A stretch of 64,000 nucleotides of DNA, from contig DATJAL010000031.1 in NCBI GenBank assembly GCA_035516255.1, positions 186,001 to 250,000 on the forward strand, read 5' to 3'. Of this stretch, positions 18,344-27,812 are shown one piece after another. Positions within the stretch are counted from its first letter, which is position 1. Each line of letters starts with the position of its first letter. The DNA comes from Chitinivibrionales bacterium. Its GTDB lineage: Bacteria > Fibrobacterota > Chitinivibrionia > Chitinivibrionales > FEN-1185. Below the pieces are notes generated by a model. The model did not search any database and was not told the DNA's origin. It saw nothing but the letters and a program-made list of their open reading frames with translations. The position numbers and the translations under genes are program-made.

Positions 18344-18874
18344 ATGGCCGCGCGCCGGTATCGGGGAATCAAGATGACTGGCGCCGCGCCCGGATTCAAG
18401 GCGGCGCTGGGGCAGGACTCGCACCGGTTCGAGGGCGCGCGCTCGTTAAAGCCGCTCATGCTCGGCGGCATCGCCGTCCCCGGATGCCCCGGGCTTGCGG
18501 GCAACAGCGACGCCGATGTCGTGCTGCACGCCGTCACCAACGCCGTGTCCGGCATTTCGGGAAAGAACATTCTCGGCCGCGTCGCCGACAGAATGTGTCT
18601 TGACAAAGGAATAACCGACAGCGCCGCCTACCTCAAAAAGGCGCTCGCGACGCTCGGCCCCTGGCGCCTTGTCCACGTGTCGGTGTGCATTGAGGGAAAA
18701 CGCCCGGTGCTCGCAAAACATATTCCCGCCATGAAAAAATCCATTGCGCGGATATGTTCGTTGACAGAACGCGATATCGGCATCACCGCAACGACCGGAG
18801 AGGGGCTTACCGCATTTGGCAGGGGAAAAGGTATGCAGGCGTTTGCCGTGGTGACGGCGGAGAGACGGCATTAG
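18344..18874 (+). CDS. ispF: Divergent 2-C-methyl-D-erythritol 2,4-cyclodiphosphate synthase
   Basis: 176 residues, IspF fold of the MEP isoprenoid pathway. The metal-binding residues are kept (D25 and H27 in GQDSHRF, H62 in VVLHAVTNAV), as is the C-terminal ATTGEGLTAFGRGKG motif. Two features depart from the norm: the histidine of the usual HSDGDV motif is Asn (N54 in GNSDADV), and the GDIGxxFPDTD segment is replaced by GKNILGRVADRM, which lacks the acidic residues. The protein has about 15 extra N-terminal residues; a later start at 18374 is possible, but GAGGA precedes 18344. It may be a weakly active or repurposed IspF. No ispD or other MEP gene is adjacent. Confidence 0.75.
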   Translation: MAARRYRGIKMTGAAPGFKAALGQDSHRFEGARSLKPLMLGGIAVPGCPGLAGNSDADVVLHAVTNAVSGISGKNILGRVADRMCLDKGITDSAAYLKKALATLGPWRLVHVSVCIEGKRPVLAKHIPAMKKSIARICSLTERDIGITATTGEGLTAFGRGKGMQAFAVVTAERRH

Positions 18875-18970
18875 ATTTGTAGGACTTTTTTCTGCTAAAA
18901 GTTTCCAGGGTAAGGTAATCGCCGCTTTGCGGCCGCGGGAAAAAAACAGGAATGTAGTTGACTTATGCAA

Positions 18971-19161
18971 AGCGTCAGGCCGGACTGGAGGCCGCGCTGG
19001 AGCGCGGTGCTGCCCGGGCCCGGCGGTCTTCCGCCATCGGGCCGTGGCAGCCCGAGCCGAAGGCCGACGACCCTTGTGACCCTTGGAAATCCCTGACGAG
19101 GGAGAAGCACCCGAAGGGGTGGACCGGAAGGAGGGCCGCCGCGGCGAAGCTGCGGAACGCC
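18971..19161 (+). repeat. Intergenic repeat family C, copy C3
   Basis: Central stem GCTGCC (19009-19014) / GGCAGC (19046-19051) with inner hairpin GGCGG-TCTT-CCGCC (19022-19035), then CCCGAGCCGAAGGC, then an insertion (about 19066-19120) also present in C7, then GGAAGGAGGGCCGCC, a terminal hairpin and GGAACGCC. It lies between convergent ispF and the metalloprotease gene; nothing else is seen in that 317-nt gap. Confidence 0.75.
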
Positions 19162-19191
19162 ATGATTATTAGGATTTATTTTTTTTAGATG

Positions 19192-21594
19192 CTAGGGCAG
19201 GACAAATATCTTCTGTAATTTTTTATTCATCCCTCTTGTGGCTTCATTTTTATAGCCAACCTGCGCAAAGTACACCCCCGGCGGAACCGATGTTCCTGAA
19301 TTGTTGCATAATTTCCATTCGAACCCGTAGGCGTACTCAGGCAGCGAGCGCGGCTGGCTGTTCTGGCCCTTTACGGCATGCGAAACAAGGCGGCCGTCGA
19401 TTGAGTAGATCCAAATTTCGAGGATATTTCTTCCCTTGAACCTGATGCTGCCGTCCCTTTTGAGACGTGCCGGGTTCGGAAGCGCCGTAAACACGCTGTC
19501 GATATGGTCTCGATTGGGATTGGGAAGGAGCCCAAACAGGCCGTAGATGCCGGGAACGGAATCGAGACAGCGCCGAATGTAGGTCAGGGAATCCGGCGCT
19601 TTCCGGGGCAGCAGCTGGCTCATGATTGGCTTCCAGGAGCTTGACGAATCGTCCCAGCGGCAGATATCGAAAAGCGTGTCGGGAATGGCATGCGCCGATG
19701 CAATGGCGTCCACCTGTTGTTTTAATTCAACGATCGAAAGTACCAACCCAGCGTTATGCAGCCAGGTGAGCGGAAAGGAAATGTCGTAAAACGTTCCCAG
19801 CGCGGCGAGGCTGTCGTTCCGCGCGCTGTCGAGAAGGGAAGACCCGGCAAGGTTCGTTTCCTTGACGGAAAGCGAGCAGGACAAATCGGTGAGGGCCTTT
19901 ACCGATACGGCCGCATACGGCGCGGTCAAAGGAGCGCCCGACGGAATTGAAGTGACGGTTGCGCTGTCGCCGCTGCGGTAGGTGATCCCGCACGGCATGA
20001 AGGTCACTTTGCCGTTGCGTGTGCTGTCGTACCTGGCGTTGGTGGCGATCACGAGCGCCTCGATAAAATCCTGCCAGTTTGCTATGGCCGCGCCCGCCTT
20101 TGTCGCCGACGTGTTCGGTATAACGATGATTGAATCGTGCGCAGGCGACGCGTCTTTTTTAAGGATGCAGCGAAGGTTCCAGACCGCGTTCGTATCGGCG
20201 TCGCCCGCGAGCGGCCCATCGCCGGAAAACACGATGTTGAGCGGCGCGCCGCCGTTGTGCATGGTAAAGGAGAATGTGTTCATGCCGAACGGCTGCACGG
20301 TCTTGCTAACTGAAAAAGACTGGTCGGGCTGGTCCTGCGGATAGACCCACTCGTCCTTGAGCAGCGGCGCGTCCGCGATGAACCGGCCCGGCGCGGCGCG
20401 CGGCCCGGTGTAATAGCTTCCCGTGAAAAATCCGCCCAGAATATCCGGCCAGGTGCGGCCGGCCTGGCCAGAGGCCATGACAAGGTTGTTGTAGAACCTG
20501 GTAAACTGATGGTAATTGTTGAAAAGAAGGTTTTTGATGAAATCGATGCGCGGGGACGGGTATGCTAATTGGTAAAGATACATCGTCGGGAGAGCGTTCT
20601 TGTAAACGGGGTCGCCGTCCTCGTAAATGTATTTGAAGATGGCACCATAAGGGTCGCCGAAAAAATCTCCGACGTATTGGAAATAATCATTGACATAATC
20701 GAAGCCGAGGTCTTCCATTAATACCGCGCTGCCTTCGAGAAAGGTGACCGGAAAATCGTCGACATAAAAGATGTCGGTATATGATCGCGCCATGGCATAC
20801 TGCACGCCGTGAAAGAACTCATGACAGCAGGTGACGCGCACCGCGTTTTCGGGATGCATGTTATACCCATAGTCTGACCAGACGGGCCCATTCCATTCAC
20901 TGCGGGTTTCTATGTAGCTTGTAAACCCTATATTGCCCGCCGGCGCGTTGTCCTCCGGGAACGTATAGGCATAGGTGGTTGCATCGTCGCCGGTCATCAG
21001 ACGCAGGGCGATTTTGTAGAGAGAAGAGTTGTGGGTTTGGTCCATATAGGGCCATGGCTTGACAAAGCCGAACCTGTCGATTTCCATCGACCATGCGCTG
21101 TCGGCCGCGTACGCCACCTGATCAACGTAATCCGGCACGCCGTTCGGTTCGTGCGTCTGCGTCCTCCAGTCGGTACTGGAAAAGCCGATGGTGTCGGTAA
21201 GATCGACGGCTTCAATGCCTGAGGTGTAATAGTAAATTTCGAAATGGCCGCTGGGAGAAACGTATTTCGTCATGTCCGACGGGATCTGTGTGGCTTTTAG
21301 ATACAGAGCTTTGAAAGAGGGCGACAGTAATTCCCAGCATTTTGCAAGGGCAATGAAGTCGGCATCCGTTGGCGCCGCAACACCTTTTCCGGGCTTTGCG
21401 TGCACCGCTCTCGCCTGGAAATAGGGCGTCAGTGCCGATTCAAATGCGGAAACGGATTGCTTCACGGCCGCAATCGTGGTTTTCCCCTCGAAGACGCGTG
21501 AAGCGGTTGCGCGCACGCCTGCTGTTTTTGCCGATAGCGATGAAGCTGCAATCAGAAGAAGAAAAACAATGAAAAGACGTTGAGGCTTGATCAA
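19192..21594 (-). CDS. Secreted HEXXH metalloprotease with sorting-like C-terminal domain
   Basis: 800 residues with a signal peptide (about 1-22). The catalytic zinc motif HEFFH lies at 258-262 and a glutamate follows in LEGSAV (E287), a gluzincin-like arrangement; this resembles the MXAN_6640-type family of putative metalloproteases. A central beta-rich region follows. The last about 95 residues (from TALPNPARL, with VPPGVYFAQV and the ending QKIFVLP) form a FlgD/T9SS-like tail domain, so the protein may be exported through a Por-type system or anchored to the surface. It is divergent from dsbD, which could assist folding of secreted proteins. The substrate is unknown. Confidence 0.82.
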   Translation of the reverse strand: MIKPQRLFIVFLLLIAASSLSAKTAGVRATASRVFEGKTTIAAVKQSVSAFESALTPYFQARAVHAKPGKGVAAPTDADFIALAKCWELLSPSFKALYLKATQIPSDMTKYVSPSGHFEIYYYTSGIEAVDLTDTIGFSSTDWRTQTHEPNGVPDYVDQVAYAADSAWSMEIDRFGFVKPWPYMDQTHNSSLYKIALRLMTGDDATTYAYTFPEDNAPAGNIGFTSYIETRSEWNGPVWSDYGYNMHPENAVRVTCCHEFFHGVQYAMARSYTDIFYVDDFPVTFLEGSAVLMEDLGFDYVNDYFQYVGDFFGDPYGAIFKYIYEDGDPVYKNALPTMYLYQLAYPSPRIDFIKNLLFNNYHQFTRFYNNLVMASGQAGRTWPDILGGFFTGSYYTGPRAAPGRFIADAPLLKDEWVYPQDQPDQSFSVSKTVQPFGMNTFSFTMHNGGAPLNIVFSGDGPLAGDADTNAVWNLRCILKKDASPAHDSIIVIPNTSATKAGAAIANWQDFIEALVIATNARYDSTRNGKVTFMPCGITYRSGDSATVTSIPSGAPLTAPYAAVSVKALTDLSCSLSVKETNLAGSSLLDSARNDSLAALGTFYDISFPLTWLHNAGLVLSIVELKQQVDAIASAHAIPDTLFDICRWDDSSSSWKPIMSQLLPRKAPDSLTYIRRCLDSVPGIYGLFGLLPNPNRDHIDSVFTALPNPARLKRDGSIRFKGRNILEIWIYSIDGRLVSHAVKGQNSQPRSLPEYAYGFEWKLCNNSGTSVPPGVYFAQVGYKNEATRGMNKKLQKIFVLP

Positions 21595-21840
21595 GAATGA
21601 TTCCTGTTGCTTTACAGCAGTAAGGTGAAATCATCGTCATGAAAATTTGATAGGATTACGTATTAAATATAAATACTGATCTGATTTTTATTAAAAAATA
21701 ACGGGATTTCAAGAAACGGGGCGCGGGACTATATGAGGACGGCCCTTTAATTGCTCCCTATCAATTATATTTTGTAAGGCATGATGCGTGAAGTTTTTTA
21801 ATTCGCACCGCAAAACATTTTAACCTGGTACGGGAACCGG
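21595..21840. other. Divergent AT-rich promoter region
   Basis: A 246-nt gap between the oppositely transcribed metalloprotease and dsbD genes. It is markedly A/T-rich around 21655-21710, as expected of promoters. I could not assign a -35/-10 pair with confidence, and no gene is seen. Confidence 0.35.
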
Positions 21841-23763
21841 ATGCCTTTTTTAAAAATAAACCCGCGGGAAGTGTCCCGGCAAACGATCCGGTTCTTGATT
21901 GCCGTTTTTTTTGTTCTTCTTTGTTCAGCTCGCGCGCATTCCCAGGATCTTTTTTCCGAAGTCTTTTTGAATAAGCCGGCATACGCCCGCGGCGACACGC
22001 TTGTCGCCGCCATGCACGTGGCGATCCCCGATCATTTCCATTTGTACAGTAATCCGCTCGGTCCGGGCATAGGAAAGCCGTTGCGGCTGCGCGCGTTCAG
22101 CGGACCGGGCGTCCGTTGGATCGCGGCGTACAAGTCACCCCCAAAACGATTCTACCCCGAGTTCGGGGGGTGGGTGTGGGCATATGAAAAAGAGGCCACC
22201 TTTTTCATCAAGGGTGTGATCACCGATTCGGCCGCTTCGGTGACCGGCGCGACGGCCTATGCAAGCGGGCTTGTTTGCTACACCTCCTGCGTGCCGGTCA
22301 CCACGGGAAACGATTTTGAGATTCGGATTACAGACTCGTCGGCCGGCGGCTCGTTTGACGACCGCCCGTCTTTACGGTACCTTCTGAACAGCGCCGAGCC
22401 CCTGGATTTTGAAGTCGGGCCGGTTGAGGCAAAACAGAAAACCGAACCCGGAGCCCTGGGCCAGATTACGATGCCGGGCCAGACCGCGCTCGCCGCCGAA
22501 ACGCCGCACCGCTGGGAATACGAACCCGTCGAGAAAAAAATATCCATGAATTTTCTCCTCGCGGTGCTCTTCGGATTCATCGCGGGGATCATCCTCAACG
22601 TGATGCCGTGCGTGCTGCCGGTGCTCGGGATAAAAATACTGTCGCTCGCTAAGGCGGGCGGCGCCTCGCGCAAAACCGTGCTGGCGCACAGCCTTGTTTT
22701 TACCGGCGGCATCCTCACCGTCTTCATGGCCCTGGCGGCGCTTGCCTCGTTTGCGCAGCTTTCGTGGGGACAGCAGTTCCAGAGTCCCTGGTTCCTTGTC
22801 TCGCTCATCGTTCTCACCGTGGTGTTCGCGCTCGGGCTTTTCGACGTGTACGTTCTCGTGGTGCCTTCCAATATTTCCAACCTTGAGCGGAAAAGCGGAA
22901 AGGGTTTCCTGGGCGAATATCTCCGGGGCATGTTCGCCACGCTGCTCGCGACGCCGTGCAGCGGCCCTTTTCTCGGCGCGACGCTCGCCTGGACGCTCAC
23001 CCAGTCCACCGTCATCATCTTCCTGGTGTTTTTCTCCATCGGCGCGGGCATGGCGTTTCCCTACATACTTTTCTCCTTGAGCAAGACGCTGGTCAGGCTC
23101 ATCCCGAAACCGGGCAAATGGATGGAGGACTTCAAGCACCTCATGGGCATTCTCCTGCTCGGCGCCGCGGTCTACTTCCTGCTCGGCCTCCCTAAGGACA
23201 TGGTGGTAAGCGCGGTGGGGTTCAGCGTGGCGATCGCCTTTGCCGTGGTGTTCTTTTTCCGCTACGCGCCGTGGGGTTCTTCTTTGAAAAGGAATATCGT
23301 TGCGGGCATTCTGGCGCTCGCCATCGCGGCCTTCGGGTACTATCTCACCTTTGTCGTGATCTACCGCAACACCTCCACCCAGGCGGCGCTTGCCGCCGAG
23401 CGCAACGAGGTGCAATGGGAGGAATTCACGCCCAAGCTGCTCCTTGATGCGCACGCCAACGGCCGGCACGTGATCGTGGACTTCACCGCCAACTGGTGCC
23501 TCAACTGCCAGTACAACATGCTGACCGTGCTGTCGTCGAAGGAAGTGGCAGAATTGATAAAGAGGAAAAACGTCCTGGCGCTCAAGGCCGACCTGACCTG
23601 GACCAACGTGCAGGCCGAGTCGCTGCTGCACCATCTCGGCTCGCGCAGCGTGCCGTTTTTCGCCGTGTTTCCCGGCGACGATCCGTATCATCCGATCATC
23701 ATGAGGGACATTCTGAGCAAACGGGCGGTGGTGAAGGTGCTGAAGGGGTTGGAGGAGAAGTAA
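21841..23763 (+). CDS. dsbD: Thiol:disulfide interchange protein DsbD
   Basis: 640 residues, three-part DsbD. A signal peptide (about 1-35) precedes a periplasmic alpha domain with a Cys pair near YTSC (about 142-146). A transmembrane beta domain of about eight helices has the paired cysteines in NVMPCVLPV (about 253-262) and TPCSGPF (about 370). The C-terminal thioredoxin domain has the WCLNC active site (W552, C553, C556). DsbD carries electrons from cytoplasmic thioredoxin to periplasmic thiol systems, keeping DsbC- or CcmG-like proteins reduced. The aconitase gene starts 35 nt downstream, so they are likely co-transcribed. The ribosome-binding site is weak. Confidence 0.92.
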   Translation: MPFLKINPREVSRQTIRFLIAVFFVLLCSARAHSQDLFSEVFLNKPAYARGDTLVAAMHVAIPDHFHLYSNPLGPGIGKPLRLRAFSGPGVRWIAAYKSPPKRFYPEFGGWVWAYEKEATFFIKGVITDSAASVTGATAYASGLVCYTSCVPVTTGNDFEIRITDSSAGGSFDDRPSLRYLLNSAEPLDFEVGPVEAKQKTEPGALGQITMPGQTALAAETPHRWEYEPVEKKISMNFLLAVLFGFIAGIILNVMPCVLPVLGIKILSLAKAGGASRKTVLAHSLVFTGGILTVFMALAALASFAQLSWGQQFQSPWFLVSLIVLTVVFALGLFDVYVLVVPSNISNLERKSGKGFLGEYLRGMFATLLATPCSGPFLGATLAWTLTQSTVIIFLVFFSIGAGMAFPYILFSLSKTLVRLIPKPGKWMEDFKHLMGILLLGAAVYFLLGLPKDMVVSAVGFSVAIAFAVVFFFRYAPWGSSLKRNIVAGILALAIAAFGYYLTFVVIYRNTSTQAALAAERNEVQWEEFTPKLLLDAHANGRHVIVDFTANWCLNCQYNMLTVLSSKEVAELIKRKNVLALKADLTWTNVQAESLLHHLGSRSVPFFAVFPGDDPYHPIIMRDILSKRAVVKVLKGLEEK

Positions 23764-23798
23764 CTATTTTTGCAGATTGATACAAAGGAATTTCCAAA

Positions 23799-25748
23799 AT
23801 GCCCAAAAACCTAGTTCAAAAAATCCTCGACGAGCACATCGTCGCGGGAAACCCGGTCCTCGGCGCCGAGATCGGCATCAGGATAGACCAGACGCTCACG
23901 CAGGACGCCACCGGCACCATGGCCTATCTCCAATTCGAGGCGCTCGGGTTCGAGCGCGTGAAGACCGAACTTTCGGTTTCGTACGTTGACCACAACACCA
24001 TCCAGGACGGTTTCGAAAACGCGGACGACCACAAGTACCTCGAGACCGTTGCGCAGAAATACGGCATTTATTTTTCCCGGCCCGGCAACGGCATCTGCCA
24101 CCAGGTGCACCTCGAGCGGTTCGGGTGCCCCGGAAAGACCCTGCTCGGCAGCGATTCACACACGCCGACCGGCGGCGGCATGGGAATGATCGCCATCGGC
24201 GCCGGCGGGCTCGATGTGGCCGTGGCAATGGGCGGCGGGCTTTTTTACCTCACGTACCCGAAGGTCATCAAGATCGATTTGCAGGGAAAGCTCGGTTCGT
24301 GGGTGTCGGCGAAGGATGCGATTTTAAAAGTGCTCGAAACGCTCTCGACAAAAGGGAATGTCGGCTCGGTACTGGAATACGGCGGCAAGGGCGTGGAAAC
24401 CCTTTCGGTGCCGGAGCGCGCGACCATCACCAACATGGGCGCGGAGCTCGGCGTGACGTTCTCGGTTTTCCCGTCCGACGCTGCGACAAGGGCGTTTTTA
24501 CGGTCGCAGGGCCGCGAGGACTGCTTCAAGCCCATTGCCGCCGACGACGACGCGAGCTACGACCGCGTCATCCACCTCGATCTTGCGAAACTGGAACCGC
24601 TCGCCGCGACCCCGCATTCGCCGGGAAACATCAAGCGGCTCGCCGAGATCGCCGGGCTCAAGGTGAACCAGGTGTGCATCGGCTCGTGCACGAACTCCTC
24701 GTATCAGGACCTCATGCTGGTGGCCTCCGCGCTCAGGGGAAAGAAGATCGCTTCGCATGTTTCGCTCGCGCTCGCGTGCGGGTCGCGCCAAGTGCTTGAA
24801 ATGATAAGCCGCAACGGCGCGCTCGCCGACATCATTTCGGCGGGCGGCCGCGTCATGGAGAACGCCTGCGGGTTCTGCATCGGCAATTCGCTGGCGCCCG
24901 CGTCCGGCGCCGTGAGCGTGCGTACCTCCAACAGGAATTTTTTCGGCCGCAGCGGCACCGAGAGCGCGCAGGTGTTTCTCGTTTCGCCGGAGGCGGCCGT
25001 CGCGGCCGCGCTCGCGGGCGAGCTTACGGATCCGGTTAAATTTTTTAGCGGCCAGAAATATCCCGACATCGCGATGCCGGACAAATTCATCATCGACGAC
25101 AGCATGATCATGCCGCCGCAGGAGAAAAACGCAAAGGTTGAGATCGTGCGCGGGCCCAACATCGGCGCGCCGCCCGCAAACGCCGAGCTGCCCATGGTGC
25201 TGAACGGTGTCGTGGCGATTCTCCTGAAAGACAAGGTCACCACCGACGACATCATGCCGGCCGGCAGCCGCATGAAATACCGCTCCAACATTCCCAAGTA
25301 CGCCGAGTTCGTTTTCGAGCGCCAGGACGCGACCTTTCCCTCGCGCGCCATGGAGAACAAGAGGAAGGGCCTGCACAACGTGATCGTGGCGGGCGAGAGC
25401 TACGGCCAGGGCAGCTCGCGCGAACACGCGGCGATATGCCCCATGTTCCTGGGCGTCAAGATGGTGGTCGCAAAGTCCATCGAGCGCATCCACAAGGCGA
25501 ACCTGGTGAATTTCGGGATCGTGCCCGCGCAATTTGTCAATCCGCAGGATTTTAACAAGATCAAGCAAGGCGATTTGCTGGAGATAACGGACGTGTATTC
25601 CGGGATTGAAACAGGGGATCTAGCTCTTGTCAATAAGACCAACGGCGAAAATATCCAGCTCAAGGTCGAATTGTCGGCACGGCAGAAGGAGATTGTGCTG
25701 GCGGGAGGGTTGATTAATTTGACAAAGAGCAAATCAAAGACGGGGTAG
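23799..25748 (+). CDS. Aconitate hydratase (short, Aquifex-type)
   Basis: Interconverts citrate and isocitrate in the cytoplasm. At 649 residues it is shorter than AcnA or AcnB and fits the Aquifex-type aconitase group. The three cluster-ligating cysteines are visible: C297 in GSCTNSS, and C357 and C360 in ENACGFCIG. The swivel domain follows the linker and has the GESYGQGSSREHAA motif. AAAGGA stands about 10 nt before the ATG. A homoaconitase or isopropylmalate isomerase role is less likely because both domains are in one chain and no leu or lys genes are nearby. It is probably co-transcribed with dsbD. Confidence 0.93.
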   Translation: MPKNLVQKILDEHIVAGNPVLGAEIGIRIDQTLTQDATGTMAYLQFEALGFERVKTELSVSYVDHNTIQDGFENADDHKYLETVAQKYGIYFSRPGNGICHQVHLERFGCPGKTLLGSDSHTPTGGGMGMIAIGAGGLDVAVAMGGGLFYLTYPKVIKIDLQGKLGSWVSAKDAILKVLETLSTKGNVGSVLEYGGKGVETLSVPERATITNMGAELGVTFSVFPSDAATRAFLRSQGREDCFKPIAADDDASYDRVIHLDLAKLEPLAATPHSPGNIKRLAEIAGLKVNQVCIGSCTNSSYQDLMLVASALRGKKIASHVSLALACGSRQVLEMISRNGALADIISAGGRVMENACGFCIGNSLAPASGAVSVRTSNRNFFGRSGTESAQVFLVSPEAAVAAALAGELTDPVKFFSGQKYPDIAMPDKFIIDDSMIMPPQEKNAKVEIVRGPNIGAPPANAELPMVLNGVVAILLKDKVTTDDIMPAGSRMKYRSNIPKYAEFVFERQDATFPSRAMENKRKGLHNVIVAGESYGQGSSREHAAICPMFLGVKMVVAKSIERIHKANLVNFGIVPAQFVNPQDFNKIKQGDLLEITDVYSGIETGDLALVNKTNGENIQLKVELSARQKEIVLAGGLINLTKSKSKTG

Positions 25749-25913
25749 GCGGCCGGTAGAAAGCGAACAGCAACCAGAAGTCATTAGTTGAACAGAGCTG
25801 ATTGGATTTTTAATCGCACAGGGCATCCGCGCAATTCCGGGAATGCGGCTTCCACCGCTCAGCTTCACGAAAACCGAAATGACGCGGGGCGATTAAGAAA
25901 CAGGATGATGTTT

Positions 25914-26050
25914 CGCGCCAGTGCGGGCTGGAGGGTGAGCAAGGGCGAATTGCCGGCCGACCCATCGCCGAAGGCGATTTCGGGCGGTCCGGCAACGAGG
26001 CGAATAGCCGAGCCCGGAAGGAGGCACGGTGCCGTGACCGGCAGGCACCA
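25914..26050 (+). repeat. Intergenic repeat family C, copy C4
   Basis: Central stem TTGCCGG (25950-25956) / CCGGCAA (25989-25995) with inner hairpin CGCC-GAA-GGCG, then GAGCCCGGAAGGAGG and a 3' hairpin (GGTGCCGTGACCGGCA) shared with C7. It lies between convergent aconitase and ArgA genes. The rest of that 383-nt gap (25749-25913 and 26051-26131) shows no gene. Confidence 0.72.
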
Positions 26051-26131
26051 AAGTTAGAATATTTTTGTATTTGATTTTTGAGAAATAAGGAAAATGACAA
26101 TTTGGAAGGCGGGAAACAAACAAGAACCCGC

Positions 26132-27484
26132 TCATTCCACAAAATGCCCCTTCCTCGCCTGCGAAATCCTGTAAATCAACACAAGCGAATTCCGCTTCTT
26201 GTCGTAGGTGGCCTGCCGCTCGGGCGGCAGCGCCTTGACATCCGCCTTTTTGAAACCGTGCAGGGAGAACCAGTCCGACGTCTGCGTGGTGAGCACGAAG
26301 ACCTGCTTCAGTTTCAGGCCATGCGCTTTTTCAACGAGGTAGGAGACCATTTTCATGCCGATGCCGAGGCTTTCGTACAGTTCGTCAACGGCGATGCCGG
26401 CGATCTCGGCCTGGTGGCCGGGATATACATGCAGCGCGCCGCACGCGTGCACGGTGCCATCCACTTCGTATACCGCATAGTCGGCGAGCCGTTCCTCGAG
26501 GTCGGACGCGGTCCGCTGGATGAGCGTTCCCTTGGCAATGTACGGCGCCATGAGCTGGAGCACTTCGGGCACGTCGGCGTGGTTCATGGCCCTGATGTTT
26601 TCGTGCTGGTTGGCGTAGATCATGGTGCCGAGGCCCCGGTTGCTGAAAATTTCCTTGAGCAGCATGCCCTCGAGGTGCCCGTCGATGATGTGCACCCGCG
26701 CCACGCCGCTCTTGCAGGCCCGGCAGGCGAGGGACACGAGTTCGTATTCGGGTTTTGCCGACGGTTCGTTTGTGGAAACGAACTGCTCCGCCTCGGCAAG
26801 CGTGAATTGTGAAATCACGCCGTCGCTTGACACATACACACTCTTGGGGACCGTGAACCCCTTTGTATGAATGCCGCCTGTTTCGGTGACAAAAAAGAGC
26901 TTGGCAGCCTTAAGCTCGGTGCTGATGGTGAAGGCGAGCTCGTTTGATGAAATGTTGTATGGTTTTCCCTGCGCGTTCCATCCGATGTTGGGGAATATGG
27001 GCACCAGGCCGTCGGTAAGCACGTTCTGTATGATGCCGGTCTGCAGCGTCTCAACGATGCCGGTGCTCTGAAAGTCAACACCGCCCCGCACGCCGATGCT
27101 CCGCGCCTTTACCCAGTTGCCGATCACCGCGTTGGTGTTGTTCTCGGCGAGCATGGTCATGACCTTGTTGGAGACGTCGAACGCCGCCATCTTGATGAAC
27201 GGTATCGATTCGGGCGTGGAGATCCGGATACCCTTGACCGTTTCGAACCCGATGTTGTATTTGTTAAGGATCTCATCGATCCGTTCCTTTGCACCGGGAA
27301 CGAGCGCCACCCGTATGCCCATGTGGTGGAGCAGCGCGATGTCCTTGATCAGGCCCGGGAAAAACGGGTGCGACAGGAGTGAGCCCTCGATTTTGATGAC
27401 GAACGTCTCGCCCCGGAACCGCTTGATGTAGCTGAACGCCTGCCGGATGGTTTCGACCTGCTGTTTGAGTTGCTTTTTGTCCAT
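26132..27484 (-). CDS. argA: N-acetylglutamate synthase (ArgA-type kinase-GNAT fusion)
   Basis: 450 residues. The N-terminal amino-acid kinase-like domain (about 15-290) starts with FVIKIEGSLL and binds arginine in this family. The C-terminal GNAT domain (about 300-445) holds the acetyl-CoA site around EIAGIAVDELYESLGIGMKM. It acetylates glutamate with acetyl-CoA, the first step of arginine synthesis. The start at 27484 is chosen because AAGGG lies 7 nt upstream; an in-frame ATG at 27499 with GGGGA 4 nt upstream is an alternative. No other arginine gene is adjacent. Feedback inhibition by arginine is likely from the domain layout. Confidence 0.9.
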   Translation of the reverse strand: MDKKQLKQQVETIRQAFSYIKRFRGETFVIKIEGSLLSHPFFPGLIKDIALLHHMGIRVALVPGAKERIDEILNKYNIGFETVKGIRISTPESIPFIKMAAFDVSNKVMTMLAENNTNAVIGNWVKARSIGVRGGVDFQSTGIVETLQTGIIQNVLTDGLVPIFPNIGWNAQGKPYNISSNELAFTISTELKAAKLFFVTETGGIHTKGFTVPKSVYVSSDGVISQFTLAEAEQFVSTNEPSAKPEYELVSLACRACKSGVARVHIIDGHLEGMLLKEIFSNRGLGTMIYANQHENIRAMNHADVPEVLQLMAPYIAKGTLIQRTASDLEERLADYAVYEVDGTVHACGALHVYPGHQAEIAGIAVDELYESLGIGMKMVSYLVEKAHGLKLKQVFVLTTQTSDWFSLHGFKKADVKALPPERQATYDKKRNSLVLIYRISQARKGHFVE

Positions 27485-27735
27485 GGTGATGCCCTTCATG
27501 ATTCCCCGGAAATTTTTCTTCTTTACAATATACCATTTCGACGTTGCGATTGTCAGCTTCTTTTATGATTGCGTCCATCAGAGCCGGAGTTTTTTCATGC
27601 CCGAATCGACCCGGACAACGGAAAACCGGCGAATCCCCGAACCATGGCAGGCCCCAATAGGTGGGGCTAGTTGACAAATCCGATACCGTATTTAGATAAC
27701 TCGTTGGGAATTATCCCGGTTGCGGCTTTTCCATC

Positions 27736-27765
27736 TTGACTTATATTATACGTTCTGGTTATAAT
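27736..27765 (+). promoter_or_regulatory. Sigma-70-type promoter of the coiled-coil/AraC operon
   Basis: TTGACT (27736-27741), 18-nt spacer and a perfect TATAAT (27760-27765), about 45 nt before the start codon at 27813. The rest of the 328-nt gap since argA has no gene; it holds a hairpin GCCCCA-ATAGG-TGGGGC at 27651-27667. Confidence 0.7.
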
Positions 27766-27812
27766 CGAAACGGAACAATAGACCGAATGCAGTTCTCTGA
27801 AAGGGGAAAGTC

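Noticed and set aside
16759-18606. 615-codon open frame on the minus strand
   Set aside because: Antisense to the coiled-coil gene and ispF; its Leu/Phe/Arg richness is the complement of Glu/Lys codons.
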